Part shown: piece after piece, positions 6,131 through 10,575 of the stretch
Layout: every line of letters begins with the position of its first letter
How positions within the stretch are numbered: the first letter of the stretch is position 1
Position numbers and translations under genes: made by a program
Assembly: GCA_902490585.1 (NCBI GenBank)
Contig: CABUEI010000063.1
Coordinates: 1 to 10,575 of the forward strand
Origin: an uncultured Oscillospiraceae bacterium
GTDB taxonomy: Bacteria > Bacillota > Clostridia > Oscillospirales > Ruminococcaceae
Reading direction: 5' to 3'
Length of the DNA stretch: 10,575 nt
Notes under the pieces: generated by a model
What the model saw: only the letters and a program-made list of their open reading frames with translations
The model's database searches: none
Told to the model about the DNA's origin: nothing

Positions 6131-6161
6131 AAAAAACCGCACCGACAAAAAGTCGATGCGG
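6131..6161 (-). terminator. Rho-independent terminator of the ilvA-ridA operon
   Basis: Minus strand: CCGCATCGAC and GTCGGTGCGG form a 10-bp stem with one G-U pair and a TTTTT loop (6137-6161), followed directly by TTTTTTG. It lies about 20 bases after the ridA stop codon. Confidence 0.9.
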
Positions 6162-6182
6162 CAAGTGTATTTATAATCGGAA

Positions 6183-6554
6183 TCAAACCTTAGCGATAAC
6201 CTCAACCTCAGCAAGTACGCCCTTGGGGAGTGCCTTTACCGCAACGCATGAACGTGCAGGCTTTGATGTGAAGTACTGACCGTAAACTTCGTTGAACTTT
6301 GCAAAGTCGCCCATATCTGCCAAGAAGCAGGTTGTCTTGATAACATTCTCAAAGCTTGTGCCTGCCTGCTTTAAAACTTCGCCTAAATTCTTGCAGATCT
6401 GATGTGTCTGACCTTCAATGTCCTTTGCTTCGACCTCAGATGTTGCAGGGTTGATAGCAATCTGACCTGATGTGTAGAGCACACCTGCGTGTACTATTGC
6501 CTGTGAATAAGGACCTATTGCAGCGGGTGCCTTGTCTGTATGAATCTTTTCCAT
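6183..6554 (-). CDS. ridA: RidA family reactive intermediate (enamine/imine) deaminase
   Basis: A 123-residue protein, full length for the YjgF/YER057c/UK114 family, which forms trimers and hydrolyses reactive 2-iminobutyrate and 2-aminoacrylate to 2-keto acids plus ammonia. Family motifs seen: APAAIGPYSQAI (9-20), YTSGQIAINP (27-36), a VIKTTCFLADM strand (71-81), the substrate-binding Arg101 in KPARSCVAV, and Glu118 in the closing LAEVEVIA segment. ATG 6554 has AGGAAGG at 6564-6570, 9 bases upstream. It starts 21 bases after ilvA stops and shares its transcript and terminator. IlvA releases 2-aminocrotonate/2-iminobutyrate, so the pair act in sequence: IlvA makes the unstable product and RidA speeds its conversion to 2-ketobutyrate, limiting damage to PLP enzymes. 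Confidence 0.95.
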   Translation of the reverse strand: MEKIHTDKAPAAIGPYSQAIVHAGVLYTSGQIAINPATSEVEAKDIEGQTHQICKNLGEVLKQAGTSFENVIKTTCFLADMGDFAKFNEVYGQYFTSKPARSCVAVKALPKGVLAEVEVIAKV

Positions 6555-6575
6555 TGTTTTGTACCTTCCTTTTAT

Positions 6576-7772
6576 TTATTTCTCGATGCTGTAACCTGCA
6601 TCGGTAAGTGCTTTCTTTATCTGAGCGATATGCTCATAGTTTCTTGTTTCAAGCTCAACACGCAGATAACAACCGTTGACATCTTCGCCCTCATTTGCAC
6701 GCTCGTGATGAACGGATATAACGTTGCCGCCGAGATCTGCGATGATCTGTGATACTCCCTTGAGCTGACCGGGCTTGTCGATAAGTGCAATGTTGAGCTG
6801 ACATGTACGGCCAGACTTGATAAGACCTCTCTTGATAACTCTTGAAAGTATTGTAACGTCGATATTACCGCCGGATACCAGGCATACAACCTTCTTACCC
6901 TTTACAGGAACCTTATTGAACATTACAGCCGCAACAGGAACAGCGCCTGCACCCTCGGCAATAAGCTTGTGCTTTTCAATAAGAGTAAGTATAGCGGTTG
7001 AGATCTCATCGTCTGTAACAGTTACTATATCGTCAACATACTTTCTGCAAATCTCGAATGTGTTTGAACCGGGCTCCTTTACCGCAATACCGTCTGCGAT
7101 TGTGGAAACGTGGTCGAGGCACTCGATCTTTCCGTCCTTGACAGACGTCAGCATACTGGGTGCGCCTGCCGCCTGAACACCGTAGATCTTGATATCAGGC
7201 TTAAGCGACTTCATTGTGAAAGCAACACCCGAAATCAGTCCGCCGCCGCCGATAGGCACTACAACAGCGTCTATGTCATCAAGCTGTTCAAGCAGTTCAA
7301 GACCGATAGTGCCCTGTCCTGCGATAACGTCTTCATCGTTGAACGGGTGGATAAATGTATAACCGTGCTCGTCACGGAGTTGTAAAGCCTTGTTGTACGC
7401 GTCGTCATATACGCCTTCAACCAGACATATCTCTGCGCCGTAGCTTCTTGTGGCTTCAACCTTTGAGATAGGTGCGCCGTCAGGCAGACAGATTATAGAC
7501 TTGATACCGCTTCTCTGTGCGGCGAGTGCAACGCCCTGTGCGTGGTTACCTGCACTGCACGCGATAACGCCGTGCTTCTTCTCTTCTTCAGTAAGTGTGG
7601 AGATCTTGTAGTATGCGCCTCTTACCTTGAATGAACCTGTTACCTGTAAGTTCTCTGTCTTAAGATAAACGTCCGCATCGGGATTTATCTGGGAAGCGTG
7701 GATAAGGTCGGTAGGTCTTATTACCTCTTTCAGTTTAAAAGCCGCATGATAAACCTTGTCTAAAGTCAACAT
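6576..7772 (-). CDS. ilvA: Threonine ammonia-lyase (threonine deaminase), short form with C-terminal ACT domain
   Basis: A 398-residue PLP enzyme of fold type II that converts threonine to 2-ketobutyrate and ammonia, the committed step to isoleucine. Visible motifs: PLP-binding Lys49 in TGSFKVRGAYYK, SAGNHAQG (73-80), the phosphate-binding loop GGGGLISG (175-182), and LVSGGNID (298-305) near the cofactor nitrogen. Residues about 325-398 (LNIALIDKPGQLKGVSQIIADLGGNVISVHHER) form one ACT-like domain, giving the roughly 400-residue form rather than the 510-residue E. coli IlvA with two regulatory domains. Such short enzymes are often labelled catabolic (TdcB-like). Here the isoleucine T-box upstream argues for a biosynthetic role. 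ATG 7772 is preceded by AAAGGAAAG. It is the first gene of the ilvA-ridA operon. Confidence 0.95.
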   Translation of the reverse strand: MLTLDKVYHAAFKLKEVIRPTDLIHASQINPDADVYLKTENLQVTGSFKVRGAYYKISTLTEEEKKHGVIACSAGNHAQGVALAAQRSGIKSIICLPDGAPISKVEATRSYGAEICLVEGVYDDAYNKALQLRDEHGYTFIHPFNDEDVIAGQGTIGLELLEQLDDIDAVVVPIGGGGLISGVAFTMKSLKPDIKIYGVQAAGAPSMLTSVKDGKIECLDHVSTIADGIAVKEPGSNTFEICRKYVDDIVTVTDDEISTAILTLIEKHKLIAEGAGAVPVAAVMFNKVPVKGKKVVCLVSGGNIDVTILSRVIKRGLIKSGRTCQLNIALIDKPGQLKGVSQIIADLGGNVISVHHERANEGEDVNGCYLRVELETRNYEHIAQIKKALTDAGYSIEK

Positions 7773-7851
7773 ATTTTTTCTTTCCTTTCCTGTCTTTGCT
7801 TTATGAATGATTTTGCGATTTCAATGATACAAAGCACTTTCCGGTAGCTTA

Positions 7852-7905
7852 TAAAATAAAAAAGCCCCGCCTTATGAAACTTAACGTTTCAAGAGGCGAA
7901 GGCTT
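7852..7905 (-). terminator. T-box regulated transcription terminator
   Basis: Minus strand: AAGCC (7901-7905) through GGCTT (7862-7866) with inner CGCCT/AGGCG and TGAAAC/GTTTCA helices around a GTTAA loop, followed by TTTTTTATTTT. The 5' arm overlaps the antiterminator sequence that follows the T-box bulge, so the two structures exclude each other. Confidence 0.85.
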
Positions 7906-8130
7906 GAAGTCTCCGTGTTACCACTCTTATTGCCCGTATATACGAGCCGCTCTGTACATATCCGTCAATATGCTACTCTGTAACGGGAGTACCCGTACAG
8001 GCTTACTGCTGTTTCTGCCTGTCTGCTCAGAGGTGATTGTCTTATGCGGTATTGCCTGCCGTTTCGCACCAACAACGGCTCTCTGTGAGGTTTTTTCCGC
8101 CGACTTCCTCGTCAACGCATTCTTGTTATC
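7864..8130 (-). ncRNA. T-box leader (riboswitch) specific for tRNA-Ile, controlling ilvA-ridA
   Basis: On the minus strand the leader shows T-box parts in order. CAGAGAGCCG (about 8077-8086) and the apical-loop block TTGGTGCGAAACGG (about 8058-8071) belong to Stem I. The specifier loop reads GACA-ATC-ACCTCTGAGC, so the specifier codon is ATC at 8035-8037, for isoleucine. The T-box bulge lies in AAGAGTGGTAACACGG (7913-7928), with TGGT at 7920-7923 able to pair with a tRNA ending ACCA, as tRNA-Ile does. AAGAG...CTCTT and CGGAG...CTTCG form the antiterminator helices, competing with the terminator at 7852-7905. Uncharged tRNA-Ile would bind both sites and allow ilvA transcription; charged tRNA would not. 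The variant TGGTAACAC replaces the more usual TGGNACCGC. The specifier was placed by comparison from memory with the B. subtilis glyQS layout. Confidence 0.92.
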
Positions 8131-8136
8131 GATTAG

Positions 8137-8165
8137 AGTATAGCACTGTTTTGGTGATTTGTCAA
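8137..8165 (-). promoter_or_regulatory. Strong promoter of the T-box-ilvA-ridA operon
   Basis: Minus strand: perfect -35 TTGACA (8160-8165), 17-bp spacer, extended TGC and -10 TATACT (8137-8142). Transcription would start near 8130. Such a near-consensus promoter fits control by termination in the leader rather than by initiation. GTTGACAAA occurs again exactly 30 bp upstream (8188-8196). Confidence 0.85.
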
Positions 8166-8245
8166 CACAAATTTAAAATTTCTCATTTTTGTCAACTAAT
8201 ATATAAGTCTGCTTTTATGAAATTTATTCTTATTTTTTATCCCTT

Positions 8246-8404
8246 TAAGAACGCTTTGTGGGCTTTGCGTCGTGCAAAGCCTTTGGGCGTTCTATATTGG
8301 CATCCTTGCCAAAACCCCAAACCCCTTCCCCTCGGGAAAGGGCTGTATTGCTGGGGCTGCCGCCCCTAGTCCCTGCCGGGGGCTCCGCCCCAGCGACCCT
8401 GTTT
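8246..8404. repeat. GC-rich palindromic intergenic repeat
   Basis: The run of hairpins is AGAACGC/GCGTTCT (8248-8254 and 8287-8293) enclosing GGCTTTGC/GCAAAGCC (8261-8268 and 8274-8281); TTGGCA/TGCCAA (8297-8302 and 8307-8312); CCCCTTCCC/GGGAAAGGGG with a bulge (about 8323-8343); GGGGC/GCCCC (8353-8357 and 8362-8366); and GGGGC/GCCCC (8379-8383 and 8387-8391). It is far richer in GC than the AT-rich DNA on both sides. From general knowledge this GC-rich 'GGGGC-GCCCC' type is often dispersed between genes in Ruminococcaceae; its copy number here cannot be judged. It lies downstream of the lipoprotein gene, whose transcript may end in it. The rest of 7773-8451 holds the T-box leader, its promoter and AT-rich DNA (8166-8245), where I see nothing else. 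Confidence 0.75.
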
Positions 8405-8451
8405 TTTAATTTAAAAAATTTTCTGTACTCTTAAATTTTTCGTGTTTGTAC

Positions 8452-9090
8452 TTACGCAAAATAATCGTTGAACGCCTTTACACCTATATTGATCTGCTCT
8501 TCGGCAAACTTTGCCGCGTCATCGTCATTCTCACTGGTGTCATCTGTATCGCCCAGTATCATAAAGCAGTAGTAGCCGTCCTTTTCAAGCACTCTGCCTG
8601 CGTTCACTTTTGCAACGTTTATCGGGTACTGCATCTGCTGTTCTTTCATCACAATAAGCGTGTCTTCAAGCGTACGCTTTACATCTGCTTCCTTGCCCTT
8701 TGCAGACTTTACTATAACCAGTCTGTCAGGGTGAAAACCGATCACCGGCGCTTCTGCTACAACCTCATCGTACATATCCTTTTTCAGTCCGAATTCACTT
8801 TCAAGCGTATCGGCGTCCAAAGTCTGATCGGGCAGGTAGTTATCGCCGTATGCTTTAGCAATTGCATCTCTCAGACCCTGTGCGGATCTTTCGCTGTTCT
8901 TATCGGCGTTGCCTGCGCCGCCGGCTATACTTTCGGAATTTTCGGACAACGATGTTGAAAGTCCCGGTGCGGCAGACGAAACACTGCTTTCACCGTTGCT
9001 TGCCGTGCAGGCGGAAAATACCGCCGCTATAACAGTAGCAGTCGCTACTACCGAAATTATATATTTATACTTCTTCATTTTTCTGTTCAT
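8452..9090 (-). CDS. DUF4358-type lipoprotein of unknown function
   Basis: A 212-residue predicted lipoprotein. After a basic start (MNRKMKKYKY) a hydrophobic stretch runs to C28, preceded by VFSA. The -1 Ala and -2 Ser fit a lipobox, although Phe at -3 is unusual. Residues about 29-58 are a Ser/Asn/Gly-rich linker. Residues about 65-212 resemble the DUF4358 domain seen in clostridial lipoproteins (YGDNYLPDQTLDADTLES..., a FHPDRLVIVKSAKGKEADV strand, QMQYPINVAKVNAGRVL, YYCFMILG). It should sit on the outer face of the membrane; its role is unknown. ATG 9090 has AAAAGGAGT at 9098-9106 with 8-base spacing. A GTG three codons upstream overlaps that ribosome site and was rejected. It is divergent from the GH3 gene. 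Confidence 0.85.
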   Translation of the reverse strand: MNRKMKKYKYIISVVATATVIAAVFSACTASNGESSVSSAAPGLSTSLSENSESIAGGAGNADKNSERSAQGLRDAIAKAYGDNYLPDQTLDADTLESEFGLKKDMYDEVVAEAPVIGFHPDRLVIVKSAKGKEADVKRTLEDTLIVMKEQQMQYPINVAKVNAGRVLEKDGYYCFMILGDTDDTSENDDDAAKFAEEQINIGVKAFNDYFA

Positions 9091-9150
9091 ATAAAACACT
9101 CCTTTTACGGATTTTACTTACAGATGATATTATTTCCGTGTGAAATCAGC

Positions 9151-9179
9151 ATTATACTTATGTAGAATTTATATGAAAA
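9151..9179 (-). promoter_or_regulatory. Candidate promoter of the lipoprotein gene
   Basis: Minus strand: -35 TTTTCA (9174-9179, 4 of 6 consensus), 17-bp spacer, -10 TATAAT (9151-9156). The start would be near 9144, giving a leader of about 55 nt. Confidence 0.55.
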
Positions 9180-9194
9180 TTTTAGATTTATCTA

Positions 9195-9223
9195 TAGACT
9201 TTTTCAGACACAAATGTTATAAT
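9195..9223 (+). promoter_or_regulatory. Promoter of the GH3 gene
   Basis: -35 TAGACT (9195-9200, 4 of 6 consensus), 17-bp spacer, extended TGT (9215-9217) and perfect -10 TATAAT (9218-9223). The start would be near 9230, about 40 bases before the ATG. Confidence 0.65.
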
Positions 9224-9268
9224 TGAGTCATCAAAATAACCAAATTTCACACAGGAAGGAATAACAAT

Positions 9269-10575
9269 ATGCACGATATTGATAAACTTATTTCTGAAAT
9301 GACGCTTGAAGAAAAGGCAGGACTTTGCTCCGGTGCTGACTTCTGGCACACTAAAAAAGTTGACCGTCTGGGTATACCCGATGTAATGGTAAGCGACGGA
9401 CCTCACGGACTGCGTAAGCAGGATCTTGACACAGTTGACCCAAACCAGAGTATTGAAGCAGTCTGCTTCCCTGCCGCCTGTGCCACAGCTTGCAGTTTTG
9501 ACCGTGAGCTTATGCAGTCAATGGGCGAAACGCTCGGTGAAGAGTGCCGTGCCGAAGATGTTTCTGTACTTCTCGGACCTGCCGTTAACATAAAGCGTTC
9601 ACCGCTTTGCGGCAGAAACTTTGAGTATATATCCGAAGACCCTTATCTTGCAGGTGAACTTTCAGCCGCATATATAAACGGTGTTCAGAGCAAGAATGTA
9701 GGCACTTCAATAAAGCACTTTGCCGCAAACAGCCAGGAAACTCGCCGTATGACCTGTTCTTCTGATATGGACGAGCGTACACTGCGTGAGATCTATTTCC
9801 CTGCTTTTGAAACAGCAGTCAAAAAAGCTCAGCCATGGACTGTGATGTGCTCATACAACCTTGTAAATGACGTATACGCATCGGAAAACGATTATCTTTT
9901 AAATAAGGTTCTGCGTGACGAATGGGGCTTCAAGGGCTATGTAATGTCCGACTGGGGCGCAGTAAACGACCGCGTGAAAGGTCTTGCCGCAGGACTTGAC
10001 CTTGAAATGCCGTCAAGTAACGGACTGAATGATGCAAAGATCGTTGAAGCCGTAAAGAACGGTACACTTGACGAAAAGATACTTGATACAGCGGTAAAAC
10101 GTATTCTCGAACAGGTATACCGCTACCGTGATGTCAAAGGCGGCGAGCATACATTCGACCGCGGTATAGACCACAAAAAAGCGGCAGAAATTGCTAAAGA
10201 ATGTATGGTGCTTCTTAAAAATGACGGCGCTCTTCCATTACCTCAGAACAGTGCGAAAATAGCTTTCATCGGTGCATTCGCAAAGAATCCGAGAATACAG
10301 GGTGGTGGCAGTTCGCACATAAATACGGGGAACATTTCAAATGCTCTTGAAAGTGCCGCAAAGTACGCCGATGTTTCTTACGCCGAGGGATATGAGCGTG
10401 AAGCAAACGATACGAACCCTGCACTTCTTGAAGAGGCTGTACAGCTTGCCGCCGACAGCGATGTTGCCGTAATATTCGCAGGACTTCCCGACAGCTTTGA
10501 GTCTGAAGGTTACGACAGAACACACATGCGTATGCCTGACTGCCAGAACAAGCTGATTGACGAGATCTGCAAGGT
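9269..10575 (+). CDS. Glycoside hydrolase family 3 (beta-glucosidase-like), 3' end outside window
   Basis: 435 codons are seen, open to the window edge; GH3 enzymes of this type usually run to 700 or more residues. The N-terminal (beta/alpha)8 domain occupies about residues 1-285, with ISEMTLEEKAGLCSG at the start, VSDGPHGLR (41-49), FPAACATACSFD (67-78), a GRNFEYISEDPYLAG block (115-129) and KHFAANSQETRR (149-160). The catalytic nucleophile is D228 in VMSDWGA. The alpha/beta sandwich domain begins near 305 (AAEIAKECMVLLKNDGALPLP) and includes FESEGYDRTHMRMP (410-423), a conserved active-site segment. It has no signal peptide, so it is probably cytoplasmic and cleaves imported beta-linked oligosaccharides such as cellobiose or related glycosides; the exact sugar is not determined. 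ATG 9269 has AGGAAGGA at 9253-9260, 8 bases upstream. Confidence 0.95.
   Translation, partial: MHDIDKLISEMTLEEKAGLCSGADFWHTKKVDRLGIPDVMVSDGPHGLRKQDLDTVDPNQSIEAVCFPAACATACSFDRELMQSMGETLGEECRAEDVSVLLGPAVNIKRSPLCGRNFEYISEDPYLAGELSAAYINGVQSKNVGTSIKHFAANSQETRRMTCSSDMDERTLREIYFPAFETAVKKAQPWTVMCSYNLVNDVYASENDYLLNKVLRDEWGFKGYVMSDWGAVNDRVKGLAAGLDLEMPSSNGLNDAKIVEAVKNGTLDEKILDTAVKRILEQVYRYRDVKGGEHTFDRGIDHKKAAEIAKECMVLLKNDGALPLPQNSAKIAFIGAFAKNPRIQGGGSSHINTGNISNALESAAKYADVSYAEGYEREANDTNPALLEEAVQLAADSDVAVIFAGLPDSFESEGYDRTHMRMPDCQNKLIDEICK

Larger units (their letters stand above)
9138..9252. repeat. Paired GTGTGAAAT / ATTTCACAC sites in the divergent region
   Basis: GTGTGAAAT (9138-9146) and ATTTCACAC (9244-9252) are a perfect 9-bp inverted pair about 100 bp apart. 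Each copy falls at or just after the predicted start site of its own divergent gene, so both transcripts carry ATTTCACAC early in their leaders. This may be a shared operator for the lipoprotein and GH3 genes, or chance. Confidence 0.35.

Noticed and set aside
6817..7385. Plus-strand frames opposite ilvA
   Set aside because: They are antisense shadows of a fully conserved threonine deaminase gene.
7874..8369. Open frames across the T-box leader and the GC-rich repeat
   Set aside because: The DNA is explained by the minus-strand leader RNA, its promoter and the palindromic repeat; there are no ribosome sites and no recognisable protein.
9091..9099. GTG start three codons upstream for the lipoprotein
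   Set aside because: The GTG overlaps the AAAAGGAGT ribosome site; ATG 9090 has proper spacing.
9241..9257. Resemblance of AATTTCACACAGGAA to the E. coli lacZ leader, suggesting vector sequence
   Set aside because: The match is short, the flanking sequence is a native clostridial promoter and GH3 gene, and no operator or lacZ follows; taken as coincidence.

Overview
The window looks like chromosome from a gut-type Clostridia, most likely the Ruminococcaceae/Oscillospiraceae (Ruminococcus or [Eubacterium] siraeum-like). This is inferred from moderate GC coding regions with AT-rich intergenic DNA, strong AGGAGG-type ribosome binding sites, TTGACA/TATAAT promoters, a T-box leader, a DUF4358-type lipoprotein, a secreted papain-like protease carrying 'CxxC' surface-protein repeats, and a GH3 beta-glucosidase. 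No species call can be made from the sequence alone. I see no phage, plasmid or transposase gene.

Layout. Bases 1-1798 (-) hold the 5' part of a secreted C1 cysteine protease with binding and Fn3-like domains; its 3' end lies outside the window. A divergent intergenic region (1799-2108) has good promoters for the protease and for the long-form hibernation factor gene hpf (2109-2633, +). A terminator separates hpf from a Gfo/Idh/MocA oxidoreductase (2728-3714, +), which converges on a minus-strand block across a shared hairpin terminator. That block is transcribed from right to left: a DtxR/MntR-type metal regulator (5283-5657, apparently starting at ATT), a stand-alone HD-GYP protein (4479-5177) and a sirtuin (3753-4466).

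The region 5714-6124 contains no credible gene but is highly structured. Three identical 81-bp cores, each folding into a closing stem plus three contiguous hairpins, are spaced by identical 12-bp linkers (93-bp period). The array is bracketed by two related modules. Both carry a minus-strand promoter of identical geometry (TTGACG, 17 bp, TGT-TATAAY). The left one drives the metal regulator; the right one fires into the array. This is the most unusual part of the window.

Bases 6183-8165 (-) form an isoleucine-responsive unit: a strong promoter, a T-box leader whose specifier reads AUC (Ile) and whose bulge matches a tRNA ending ACCA, a terminator, ilvA (threonine deaminase) and ridA, which clears the reactive enamine/imine made by IlvA. 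A terminator follows ridA. A GC-rich palindromic intergenic repeat (8246-8404) lies between the T-box promoter and a DUF4358 lipoprotein gene (8452-9090, -). That gene is divergent from a GH3 beta-glucosidase-like gene (9269 to the window edge, +).
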